In this document: one piece after another, positions 32,084-42,468 of the stretch
Layout: each line of letters begins with the position of its first letter
Numbering within the stretch: position 1 is the first letter of the stretch
Assembly (NCBI RefSeq): GCF_963678635.1
Contig: NC_087068.1
Coordinates: forward strand, 44,313,013 to 44,377,012
Source of the DNA: Symsagittifera roscoffensis
Taxonomy: Eukaryota; Xenacoelomorpha; Acoela; Convolutidae
Length of the DNA stretch: 64,000 bases
Direction: 5' to 3'
Notes under the pieces: model-generated
What the model was told of the DNA's origin: nothing
What the model saw: only the letters and a program-made list of their open reading frames with translations
Database searches by the model: none
Made by a program: the position numbers and the translations under genes

Positions 32084-32182
32084 GCAGAATCGAAAATTAC
32101 TACCAATCGAAAAGGCAAAAAATAAGGCCAAACCTGTCAAACTTTAAAACTTGTCTGATTTTATAAGTGTTTGATTTAAATT

Positions 32183-32693
32183 AAGTCTGAATTTAGAAAA
32201 CGTATAAACCAGTCCTGTGTTTTGCTCAATTTTCCTTTATATTAGCAAAATGCCGGTAGCATCCAATCTTAAAATTTTCGCTGATGCATTGTTCAATATT
32301 TTTGCTTCCTATGACAGTGCGGTACAAATTAATCAAGCCGAGATTTTCCGCATAATTAATGCCGACTCTGAACTCTTCTGGGAGAACAAATACAAGTTAC
32401 TAGAAGAAGGTTAACCGATAACCCAAAAATTATTCCTTTTTTTTGGGGGGGGGGGGGAGTACGCAAAAAGGTTGAAAAGTTGTGAACTGGAGTTTTTTAG
32501 ATTTAAAACCCAAATTTTGAATTTTTTTAGCAACAATTTAACTCCGAACATCTCGGTATTGATGATACGATGGGTATCAGTGAAGATGATAAAGTGAAGT
32601 ACTGGGAAGTAAATGAGATCACCAGTGACCCGATTCCGCAGAGACGTCGAAAAAGAAAGAGTTGTAACCGTTCAAGTGCAGAATCCAACGAGG
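32183..32693 (+). pseudogene. Array monomer 30 (post-PC4 subtype)
   Basis: ATG 32250, A open to TAA at about 32414, T/G tract at about 32437-32457, B open and ending at AGG|GTAAGG. Confidence 0.55.
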
Positions 32694-32869
32694 GTAAGGT
32701 GGTTGAGGGTTTTAAAAAGTTCAAATTTCGATTAGTACCAAGGTCATACCACACGTTTTTCGAAGTTGTTATAATTCGAAGACAGTGATGAATTAGTTTA
32801 CTTTTAAGCAAAAAAGAAGGCCAAGCCTGTCAAATTTTTAAATTAATCTGATTCTAAAAATCCTTGATT

Positions 32870-33369
32870 TGAATTTAGAAAACTTTTAATCAGTCCTGAG
32901 TTTTTCAAATTTTTTCGTTTAATTTATCAAAATGCCGGTGGCAGCTGTTCTTAAAGTGTTCGATGATGCTTTGCTCGAAATTTTTGCTGCCTTTGACCGT
33001 GCGTTAAAATACAATCAAGCCGAGACTTTCCGCATCAAAAATGCCAATTCTGAACTGTCCTGGGAGAGCAAATACAAGTTACTATAAGAAAGGAAAACCA
33101 ATAATCCACAAATTATTGTTTTCAGGGAGGAGTCTACAAAATGGTTGAAGAATTTTAAACTGGAGTTTTCTAGATTTGAAACCCAAACTTTGAAACTTGT
33201 TTAGCAACAAATGAACTTCGTTCACCCCGGCTTTGTTAACATGATAGGCATCAGTGGAGATAAAAAATTGAAAAACCTGGCACTAAATCAGATCACCAGT
33301 GACACCATTCCGCAGAGACGGCAAAGAAGGAGAATAGTTGTAACCGTTCAAACGCTGAATCCAACGAGG
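32870..33369 (+). pseudogene. Array monomer 31 (DDALLEIF subtype)
   Basis: ATG 32932, shared TACTATAAGAAAGG stop, and a further TAA in segment B (GGAGATAAAAAA). Unlike its relatives, the donor keeps GT (GTAAGC). Confidence 0.55.
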
Positions 33370-33586
33370 GTAAGCTATGGAAGGGTTTGAAAAAAAAATC
33401 AAAAATCGATTAGCACCAAGCTCAAACCTCATTTTTTTCAAAGTTGTTATAATTCGAGGTTAGTGATGAATTAGTATGTTTCTAAGCAAAAAAGAAGGCG
33501 AAATCTGTCAAATTTTTTCATTTGAATTATTTCTGAATTTATGAAACGTATAAATCAGTCTTATTTTTCTCAATTTTCTCCTTTAG

Positions 33587-34045
33587 TTTGTCAAATTACC
33601 GGTGGCATCTGTTTTCAAATTGTTCGCCGATGCAATCTTCAGTATTCTTGCTCCCTTTGACCGTGCGGTAAAATACAATCAAGCCCAGATTTTCCGCATC
33701 AACAATGCCGACTCTGAACTCTCCTGGGAAAGCAAATACAATAAACTAGAAGAAGGGCTAACCGATAAACCAAAATTCAATGATTTTAGGGCTGAGTCCA
33801 CAATATGGTCGAAGAACTATAAACTGGAGTTTTCTAGTTTAAAAAACCAAAAAAACTCCGAATACCCAGGCGTTGATGATATGATGGGCATCAGTGGAGA
33901 AGATAGAGTTAAGTACCTCGCACCAAATCAGATCACCAACGACCCGAGTCCGCAGAGACGGCAAAGAATGAGAATCAATGTAGCCGTTCAAATGCAGACT
34001 CCAATGAAGATAAAATGGCGGATGGAAAGGTTTGAAAAAGTTTAA
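33587..34045 (+). pseudogene. Array monomer 32: fully open exon, donor lost
   Basis: From acceptor CTCCTTTAG the exon is open throughout (FVKLPVASVFKLFADAIF ... VAVQMQTPMK) and runs on past the lost donor (AAG|ATAAAA) to TAA at 34045. It is the same subtype as monomers 21 and 28. Confidence 0.6.
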
Positions 34046-34188
34046 AGTTCGAATACTACCAATGCGAAACACTATTTTTTTGAAATTGTGATAATTCGAG
34101 GTCATTGACAATTAAGTGTATTTTTAAGCAAAAAGACAGCACAACCCGTCAATTTTTAAAACTTGTCTGATTCTATAATGTTTGATTT

Positions 34189-34210
34189 ATGTCTGAGCTT
34201 AAAAAACGTA
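34189..34210 (+). repeat. Array monomer 33: truncated right edge
   Basis: Only the leader (MSELKKRN) remains. The sequence then switches to an unrelated repeat at 34211-34213, marking the right junction of the array. Confidence 0.6.
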
Positions 34211-34212
34211 AC

Positions 34213-34521
34213 CAGTTAGATCATTGGAAGTGAAAACTATTACAAAAAACTTATCGTTAAGCTTCTCCCGGCGAGGCTGTAACATTATTTAAGTCAGTAA
34301 GCTTGATCATAGAAATGAAGATAAAACGATCGATGTTTTGTTAAAAAGTTGAGATTAGGTGAAACTGTACCGCTAAATCAAGAAATTATTGTAGGCGGAA
34401 TCCAAGCAGAGGGTCTAAATCAGGAAGCAATTGGAGCTGAAACCCGCTCTGTTGCAGATGATTATATGGTTCTTCATTATCATGAAGAGCGCTTTTGAAT
34501 CAGACTGCCTTTTATGATGGT
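34213..34521. repeat. Segmental duplication copy 1, left part
   Basis: It matches 44002-44311 with few differences (starts CAGTTAGATCATTGGAAG). It contains a short open stretch (ETVPLNQEIIVGG ... HYHEERF then stop) that looks like a decayed coding exon. It is interrupted by the Gypsy element at the ATGGT target site. Confidence 0.75.
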
Positions 34522-34827
34522 TGTGATGACGCGACATTTAGTACCTCATTTGATTTATTGTCTTTTGCAGCCATGCTGCAGATTTATATACCAGTCTGCT
34601 CAAGGTCACTGGTTTGGCCTTATCGAGCGACACACTGTGTGTGATCACTCTTATGTTCTGATACATCGCTTGCTAGATGTAAACTTTATTCAACCTTTAT
34701 TTAATTTGTTTCTCTTAGTCAGAGCCTGACTAACTAAATCTAAAGTAACCAAGAATCTAAGCAACTAATCTATCAATTCACTATTACGAACAATCTAGTT
34801 TTGTCCTTTAAATCTCGGCAAATGTCA
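34522..34827 (+). repeat. 5' LTR of Gypsy element 1
   Basis: It is 306 bp, begins TGTGATGACGCGACATTTAG and ends CGGCAAATGTCA. Differences from the 3' LTR are C/G near position 9, G/A in CAGAGCCTG, and C/A in TAACCAAG. Confidence 0.85.
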
Positions 34828-35530
34828 TGGCGCAGCCAGCAGTTCCTGTGAACGAAGACAGGACTGACCTGTTGGGTATTCCTCCTTTTGGGCAAAACCT
34901 TCGATTAACCCGCCATTCCTTTGGGAATCTTGGATTGGACAATTCTTCCTGGCAGTGGGGTTGAAAGATAATCTGAACCCTCAGGATGTATTAGCAGAAC
35001 CCGTGGAGGTCATCGACGAACTACCCCCAAAAGCTGAGACTGTAGGTGCAGCGGAAACCGCTGCGGAGACCGATGCACGCCTCCTCAGAGATCAGGCAGC
35101 AATTCGTCGCGTTAATGAGTTCAATATCGAGCACAGAAGAAAAGGCCCTAGAATAGGCTTAAACTGGTTTTATCACGAAGCAGAAGCCCGACTGAAGTCA
35201 CGGCTGTTTTTCGCTCTAGGAAACGAAGGGAAACGACGCTTCGCGGATTCCTACCCGCATACGGACATTAGTGTTACCCCTTTTCGTGATTTTCACAAGG
35301 CTTGCGAAACACTATTCAAGATAGAACGCGATTATACTGTTGAGCGCATTAAACTGTACAATAATATCTTTATGTTGGTAAACGATACTTTTTCTTCATT
35401 TTATGCTCGCCTCAGTGCTCAAATTGCCTTGTGTAATTGGCCACGTGCTCAAGAGAGGGATACTCTGAAAGATCTTTTCATAGGACGAATTCGTGATGTG
35501 GATGTTCAACAGCAATTGATTAAGGATTAA
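34827..35530 (+). pseudogene. Gypsy element 1 gag (frameshifted)
   Basis: The frame begins MAQPA at the LTR/PBS junction and is broken by loss of a base near 34884. It is then open from about 34900 (LKDNLNPQDVL ...) to TAA at 35530. The capsid-like helical region aligns in order with gag of element 2 (GLNWFYHEAEARLKSRLF against GHNVFYNEVQKKLVSRLF). The zinc-knuckle end of gag lies in another frame, within the next ORF. It would form the particle shell in an intact copy. Confidence 0.7.
34828..34842 (+). promoter_or_regulatory. Primer-binding site overlapping the gag start codon
   Basis: TGGCGCAGCCAGCAG directly follows the LTR and would pair with a tRNA 3' end ...GGCTGCGCCA. The G before CCA fits tRNA-Ser (inference). 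The gag ATG uses the last LTR base (34827) plus TG of this site. Confidence 0.6.
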
Positions 35531-35547
35531 GGCAAAAGCAGACTTAG

Positions 35548-38500
35548 ATGATACATTTCAACTCGCTCTGGAGTGTGAAAAGGGGGCTAGCACGTCGGCC
35601 CAGTTCCAAAAACGACTCCCGCATAACCAAGGTTACCGGCAATATAAAGGTAAAACAAGAGCCCACTTTCTCAATACAGTCATCTAGAGGAAAGCGGAAT
35701 ACTCCTCAGAACAACTCCAATCGACCAAATACACAAAGTAACAAAAGCAACAAGGCATGCTATTTCTGTGGCAATCCTTTTAGCCCGGAACACAGAAAGT
35801 CGTGTCCCGCTCGAGAGGTTACATGCAACCTTTGCAAAAAACGAGGCCACTTTGCTAAATGTTGTAATTCATCAAGACGGCGTGTCAATTTGGTCGATGA
35901 TAGTGAGGAAGTGACAGACCCCTCAATCGATTGCAACTTCATAGATGCAGATTATGATAGCGAACCTGAATACAGTGTGCTACAGCTAGAAAGTGCCGTT
36001 AGGATAGATAGCATTGAGCTCCTCAGATCAAACAAAGGGAAACCGAGAAGCCTTAGTATCCAGCTGCGTACGGGATCGAGCTTTTTCTATTCAACTATCG
36101 ACACTGGAAGTCCGGTCTCATTTATTAATAAACGGACTTGCGATTTAATATTACAACGCAACCCGTCTTTCAAATTTCGAGATATCGCACGGTACCCTAT
36201 AGACACTCTGTATGTCGATTACAATAAAAAACCGATTCGCCTCCTTGGCTCAGTTTGTCTCCCGATCTCGTCTAGTGGTTGGAAAGTGGAGGAGGCTTGT
36301 TTCCTTGTCTCCGAGCACGGAACAAGAAATCTGTTGGGTCTAGACCTACAAGACCAACTGGGTGTAGTGACCACCCAACTGAGGGCAGAACACGTTCAGC
36401 AACTTGAAGTTCAGAACCAAGATCCTATCTCTGATTATTGGAGTTCTTTCTTCGCCAAAAAATACGCGCATGTGTTTAATCGATTAGGAAGATCAAAAAA
36501 CCACAAAGTGTTTAAAAATTTCAAGTATCCTTTGGTACCGCGTCAAGTTAAGGGACGTAAAGTCCCAATTCACATCCAGGATAGAGTCGCTAATGAGATC
36601 AAACAATTGGTAAAACAAGGTCACATTGAGAAATTGGATAAATGTACGACCGATTATTTCATAGCACCCATTGTACTGACCGCCAAAAAGGACGGCTCGA
36701 TAAAACTCGCCTTAAATGCTAAACCGATGAATGCGCAAATCTGGAAGAATAAATACCAGATGCCAAATATTCACGAACTTATTGATTCGGTGGCCCAAAT
36801 AATCACTAAAGACGTACCTGGCACCGTTTGGTTCACCTCGTTAGACTTGAAATATGCTTTCAGCCAGCTGCCATTGTCGTCAGTTACCAGCAGTCATTGT
36901 AATTTCAATATTTTGTGTGGAGATGCTACGGGGACTTATCGGTTTAAGACAGGGTTCTATGGGTTGACCGACATGCCGACTGAGTTTCAAAAGGCGATGG
37001 ATTGTACCTTGCAAGGATTGGAAGGTGTAATTTGTTACTTGGATGACATTCTAGTAGTCACGAAGGGAGATGTCCAAGAACATAATAATTTGGTCGAGAG
37101 AGTGATGCAGCGACTCGATGCAGAAGGCTGGGCATTGAAATTCAGTAAGTGCGAGTTCTCAGTAAACCAATTAACTTGGTTAGATTACGTTATAAATGAG
37201 CACGGGTACTCTCCGAAATTTTCAAAGATTGATGCGATCCGATCACTTAAACCCCCCAAAACTTTAAAGCAGCTCCGCTCGTTTAAGGGGACGTTAAATC
37301 ATTTACAACGATTCATACCTGACCTATACACTTATACCGTTCATTTCCGAGAATCTTTAAAGGCATGTAATAAACAGTCTTTCCGGTGGGGGGAGGAACA
37401 AGATAATGCCTTCAAGAGTATCATAAATCTGTTGGCTAACATTCCCAATTTATTCCATTATGACTCTTCAAAAAAGTCTCGGGTAAAATGTGACGCTAGT
37501 CATAACGGGTTAGGAGCATGCTTGGAACAGGAGATCGAGCCGGGGGTTTGGGCTCCAACTGCGTTTGCCTCACGCTTTCTCAATAATGCTGAAACAAAAT
37601 ATAGTACGAATGAACTTGAGTTGTTGGCGATCGTTTGGGCGTGCGAACATTTTCGTACTTATTGCTTGGGCAATCGTTTTCAAGTATTAACCGACCACAA
37701 AGCCATCATTTCGGCACTGAGCGAAAATTATAATAACAAATCCTATCAGTCGCGCCTTTCGCGTTGGGCGGACCGGTTACTAACATTTGACTTTGAAGTT
37801 ATTCACGTGCCTGGGGTTACGTTAGGCATTGTGGACTATCTGTCTCGCCATCCAACCTTCTCAGCTCCAGCGCCATCAATTTACGATGAACTTTTTGTTG
37901 TGAAGTCTATTGAGGCTTTCAATTCGGCCTTATCATTTATTAATACATTCAATATACTCGATTCGGCTAGTAAATTATGTTCTCCGTCGCAAGAGGTCGC
38001 TGTGCCTCAAACTCTGAAATCAAATTGTTTTCTCGACCAATCAAATCACGTTATGCAAATTCGCGTGTACGGTCTCTCACCGAGTGAGGGCGTCGAGTCA
38101 TGTTGTTTCAGAGTTGACCAATCAGAAACCGGTATGCTAATTAATAATCGTAAACCAAATTCGCTCGCCTTGAATCATTGTCTCCGACCTGAATTGTTAA
38201 AAGATAGTTGCAACTCTTCCTTCTCATCTTTATTTCACTCAACAAAATCTCTTTCACTTCACTCATCTATTAACTACAACATGAATCCATCTAATCCTAC
38301 TGCACTACCACATTCCGCTCTTCAACATACTAACGACAAACCACCAACTCAACCAGCTCACCTTACTGAATCACACCCATCACACAGCTCAATGGAGGAA
38401 CAAGCAGAACTCCTCTCTTTTGTGGAAAATTTCACCTTGAGTTCCCCTTATTTTCGACGGCCGAGCCCGCGCCCTTCAGTAAGATCTCGTCAAGTAGGAC

Positions 38501-39393
38501 GAATCTCTCGCCTGGATCAGGTGCGCCAACGTAATCGGACCAGAGAGCGTGCGGCGAAGACCCGATTTGTTGCTGCCAGGACTGCCTCTAGAAGGGAGGG
38601 ACACAACCAGCTTTTGGAGGCTATGAGGAAGTGCCGATTATCAAGACCGGGGAGAATCCACACTGCTGGTAAAGTTGGCGTGTATGCAATCAATGGTGGA
38701 AAACCTATCATCTCAAAGTCCAAGAAAGAAATTGTGGGACTACCAGGATTATTCGACGCTGATCTTTTAGCCGAGCTCACGGAGGAAGACCGATTTCTGG
38801 GCCCGATGAAACGGGCTATTGATAGCAAGGACGTTTCCAGTTTTAATAAACTCGGAGCCTACATGGCCCAATTTTGGCCTAAGGCAGCGGTTGTCAACAA
38901 CTGTGTGATAGTTGACAACAAACTGGCCATTCCAGAAGTTTTGAGGCCAGCTGTCCTTGCCCGCCTTCATCGGTCGCATCCGGGCCAAGAGGCCATGATG
39001 TCAGCCTCAGAGTACATTTGGTGGCCGTTCTTGAACCGGCAGATAGTCGACACCTGCGAGAAGTGCCGCGAGTGCACATTGTATGGTAAGAACCTAAAGC
39101 CCGTTAAAACTTTTCATACCGCTCAATCTTTGCCCCAGTTGACGGGGCCAAATCAGGAGTTGCAGTTAGATTTTGCTGGTCCTATTTTGGATGACAAAGG
39201 TGTGAAAATATTCCTCTTAGTAGCTATCGATCGCTTCTCGAAATTTCCTTCCGTACTTATTACAAAAACCACTGGGGCTGAAAAGGTTACGAAATTTCTT
39301 GAATCTTATATCCGAATTCATGGTTTACCTCATTCTATCAGGACTGATCACGGCTCCGGGTTTAAAAACGACAGTACAACAATTCTGTTCTAG
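35548..39393 (+). pseudogene. Gypsy element 1 pol: zinc knuckles, protease, RT, RNase H, integrase N-part
   Basis: The 1281-codon frame contains, in order: gag-type zinc knuckles (CYFCGNPF...C and CNLCKKRGHFAKCC), aspartic protease DTGSPVSF (about residue 188), RT with catalytic YLDD, RNase H (KCDASHNGLG, TNELELLAIVWA, TDHKAI), a low-complexity spacer, and integrase with an HHCC finger (HRSHPGQEA...CEKCREC) and the first two catalytic Asp (LDFAGP, TDHGSGF). It ends at a frameshift in an A-run near 39366, before the catalytic Glu. Zinc knuckles in the pol frame, rather than in gag, also point to an upstream indel. Confidence 0.8.
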
Positions 39394-40186
39394 TAAAGGT
39401 ATTAAACATATCCTTTCTCCAGTCGGAGACCATCGAGGCTCTGGTCTCGTCGAACGTACGATACAGACTATAAAACGCAAGTTAGGCACTGAACAACTGG
39501 ATCCTAATTTCGGTAATTTTAAAGAAGTACTCCATCGAATAATAGAAGATATTCGTAAAAATAATCATTCTACACTTAAGAAGTCACCTTTTGAAATGCA
39601 CTTCGGACGTAAGCCCAATACTGAATGGTCACAAGCTTTTCATAATATAGTTAATTCTGATACTTCAGCACAGAGACTTGAACGCAACCTCTTAACGCCG
39701 GATCAAATTGCCAGTCAGGACTATAGTCGAGATCGTGTCAAGGTGGTGCCCAGAGGCAGTCTCAGTCCTCAGATTGCTCCGCGCTTCAACCCAATGTTCT
39801 CACTAGAGGGAAACATTGCGGAGAGTGAGCCGTACAAAGCGCTAGCTGATCTTGCTCGGGCGGCTAATAATTGGACACAGCATAAGAGAAACCTTCCGCC
39901 AGATGGGGGAAAGCGGGTTCTACAGGAGCTGTCGAGTCGCCATTCGGATTTGGCCCAGTCATTAAAAACAGGCCTTTCTCGCAAAACACTCTGCTTTGCG
40001 GAAGACCGGTCAGCTACTACGCCTCCAGGGGCCCAGGATACTGTTCGCCGTTTACCGACACTTCAACACCGTCGGCAGTCCAAAACAAGTAAACTAGAAA
40101 CTCTCCTTTTATCCGATCCTAACCGCGTGAGAGTGTTTAGAAAAATTATAGATCGTCAGTCTGGCAAACCTCTTTCCTCTTTTTAA
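39299..40186 (+). pseudogene. Gypsy element 1 integrase C-part and tail
   Basis: This frame resumes the integrase after the A-run frameshift, with the catalytic Glu in LVERTIQTIKRKLG, then SPFEMHFGRKPNTEW and a charged tail. The stop at 40186 is followed by continuation in another frame, so a second indel lies near here. Confidence 0.75.
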
Positions 40187-40188
40187 GC

Positions 40189-41048
40189 TTGCGAAATTCA
40201 AAATTACTCGCATCACCGATCACACCTATGTTACTGACAAGGGAAAAGTTTATCGAAAAAATCATGTCTGCCTTAAGCCTAACTTCAATAATAACTTTTC
40301 AGCAACACACAGCACACTAGGTGATCGTCTCCAAACTTCTGGAACATCTTCGAAAAGTGGGGGAAAGAAACCAGTTACTCGCGCATCTCATCCGACGTTG
40401 CTTGAAAAACGGCCAGCTAACACGAGCGTGTCACAGCCGGCGGTGGTGGATCTTACTGTTGATTCGTCTAGTGAGAGTCCTCCCGACCAGCACGCTTCGC
40501 ATGAAATTCGGATATCTACTCCAATGGAAAAGCGATTACGGTTACATGACGAATCACCGCCTGTCACGTTTGGCAACTCATCCCTCACACCGGGCCAGTC
40601 TCCAATGGATACTTGTGTCTCTCTACCGCCCATCACTCAGCCTGTTGACCCTACAACTTTGGTTGCTGGTCTGCATCAGCTACCACTTGACGTGGTCGAC
40701 TCCGAGGGTCCAGTTCTTCCAGACAAAAGTGCTCAAGCAGACCCATATTCGTCGCTCCCATCTCTTTCTCTCCCAGCTCAACCGGCTACGGATGATTCGG
40801 AAGGCACTCGGACCTCATCTCGTAGCAAAAAGGCCACAAAATTCTTCGGCGACCCATTACGACACTCTGTTAAATCGGTGGAAGAAGACAAATCGCTGGA
40901 AAAAGAAGCTGACATATTACCCTCCAAAAGTGTTCTACCTTCCTCACAGTCATCTAAATGGCGACCTCTCATTCGGGACCGTTCACACTTAACTTCTCCG
41001 GAGGCGCCATTCTCATCATCGCTGGATAAAGCTCAGGACGGAAAATGA
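40189..41048 (+). pseudogene. Gypsy element 1 polyprotein C-terminal tail
   Basis: Open in the frame of ATG 40398 and upstream (FKITRITDHTYVTDKGKVY...) to TGA at 41048. It is Ser/Pro/Thr-rich with a terminal RTSSRSKKATKFFGDPLRHS block. The same SSR..K...FGDP(I/L)(K/R)HS block occurs at the end of element 2, which shows that this is part of the original polyprotein. Confidence 0.65.
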
Positions 41049-41228
41049 ATGTCGCTAAAACTTACTTTCAAACTTTTAACAAAACTTCGTTATGTAAACA
41101 TTATTTTTATCACCATGCATTTTTACGGGATAGGGGTGCTATCTAAAAAATAATGCTTAGGGGTGCAGTCTATTTATTTATTTATTTATTGAAAAATTTT
41201 TTGGATTCTCCAAGAAATTTTACCTTCC

Positions 41229-41236
41229 GCGGGGAA
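41229..41236 (+). promoter_or_regulatory. Purine-rich tract of Gypsy element 1
   Basis: GCGGGGAA(TG) stands directly before the 3' LTR and is the presumed plus-strand primer. It is short and broken by C and T. Confidence 0.5.
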
Positions 41237-41542
41237 TGTGATGAGGCGACATTTAGTACCTCATTTGATTTATTGTCTTTTGCAGCCATGCTGCAGATTT
41301 ATATACCAGTCTGCTCAAGGTCACTGGTTTGGCCTTATCGAGCGACACACTGTGTGTGATCACTCTTATGTTCTGATACATCGCTTGCTAGATGTAAACT
41401 TTATTCAACCTTTATTTAATTTGTTTCTCTTAGTCAGAACCTGACTAACTAAATCTAAAGTAACAAAGAATCTAAGCAACTAATCTATCAATTCACTATT
41501 ACGAACAATCTAGTTTTGTCCTTTAAATCTCGGCAAATGTCA
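41237..41542 (+). repeat. 3' LTR of Gypsy element 1
   Basis: 306 bp, TGTGATGAGGCGACATTTAG ... AAATGTCA, followed by the ATGGT duplication. Confidence 0.85.
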
Positions 41543-41547
41543 ATGGT

Positions 41548-42468
41548 ATCTTAAGTTTTATAATAATTTTCCTAAAATCCGAGCAGCGTTAAAAGTTGCG
41601 TTTTTAGAAGCAGAAGGGACTCAAGAGGAAGGTCATATACTCGACAATACTCAAAGTAAGGACCAAATTTTTATCACTCGAGATAAGTATTCGAGAATTT
41701 AATAAGTAAACCATTGTTTGGAAGGGTCTGTGCAAACTGTAAGTATCTTCTCAAAAATGCAGCATGATTATATGAACACGAAATCATAAACCGATAAGAA
41801 ACCTGAAACACTTCACAATGCTTAATTTTCGAAACAAATGTTTCGATTACATTACAGTGCGACCGACACTATTCAGTTAACAACGCTGTCAGTGACTTGT
41901 ATAAGAGATGTTGTTCTTTGATTGAGGCGCGATTGATTGATGGAAACCAAATGAACAGATTTCTATCAACTTGCTCCTCAATCAAACCGCTCCCAATTAC
42001 TTGAAACGGGACGCCCGATTAATATGTTAATTTGGCTATTGGTAGAAACATTCAATCCCCTGCTTTTGAGTACAACGAGGGTGATTCAGTTCAGCATTTG
42101 AATCAGACTGCAGCAATTATGAACAGTGATCGTTAGTCAATTTTCAAAAGCTGAAAAGAAATTCGAGCGTAAAAAATGGCAACTTTTAGAAGGAAGTTAG
42201 GCTCAAGAAGCAGATAGGTCTGATAGAAAAACAAAAAAAATTCATCCTAAGTTCGAGAGCTTTTAAACGCGAAAAAAACTTCCGAATTGCTTTCAAGGAG
42301 ATTTTCAATTTTGGGCAAAATATCAGTCTGTCATCCAGAAAGAAATAGTAGTTACCGCTGAGGCAAAAATATACAAGACTTCGAAAAATCTGTACGCTAA
42401 TTTTTAATGAAAGCAATTTTGAATAGACAACAACGGAATCGACAAGGCGCAATTTACAACTCAGACAT
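41548..42468. repeat. Segmental duplication copy 1, right part
   Basis: It continues the 34213-34521 segment after the Gypsy insertion and matches about 44312-45238. It contains motifs such as AACGCTGTCAGTGAC and TGAGTACAACGAGGGTGATTC, with scattered small indels. No intact gene. Confidence 0.75.

Larger units (their letters stand above)
9787..34210 (+). repeat. 24-kb tandem array of phase-0 exon monomers with PC4-domain exons
   Basis: About 33 monomers of roughly 0.5-0.7 kb follow each other head-to-tail. Each has an intron-like part (donor GTAAGG, then TACCAAGGTC, GAAGTTGTTATAA, GTGATGAATTAGT, TCTGAATTTAGAAAACG and a pyrimidine tract) and a coding part. The coding part has segment A (FIKMPVASVLKVF...FDRAVKYNQAEIFRINNADSE...) and segment B (NSEHPG..DDMMGISEDDKVKYLALNQITSDPIPQRR...VTVQMQNPTR). 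I do not recognise the A/B protein family. Six PC4-domain exons are interspersed. Most monomers are broken by shared lesions, so the array mixes decay with recent amplification. It starts in a partial intron and ends abruptly at 34210 within the MSELKKRN segment. Confidence 0.85.
34522..41542 (+). mobile_element. Ty3/Gypsy-type LTR retrotransposon 1 (7.0 kb, degraded)
   Basis: It has two 306-bp LTRs (TG...CA) and 5-bp direct repeats ATGGT on both sides (34517-34521 and 41543-41547). The primer-binding site is next to the 5' LTR and a purine-rich tract next to the 3' LTR. Internal order is gag, protease, RT, RNase H, integrase, then a long C-terminal tail, which is Ty3/Gypsy order. The LTRs differ at about three positions by eye, so insertion is fairly recent. 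Several frameshifts make it non-autonomous as assembled. No envelope-like ORF or chromodomain is recognised. Confidence 0.85.

Noticed and set aside
9787-34210. CRISPR-like or simple satellite array
   Set aside because: Units are 0.5-0.7 kb with splice-site and coding structure and no short repeat-spacer pattern.
37000-41048. Envelope-like third ORF in Gypsy element 1, making it retrovirus-like
   Set aside because: The 3' frames have no signal peptide or transmembrane segment and align in order with the charged pol tail of element 2, so they are polyprotein tail, not envelope.
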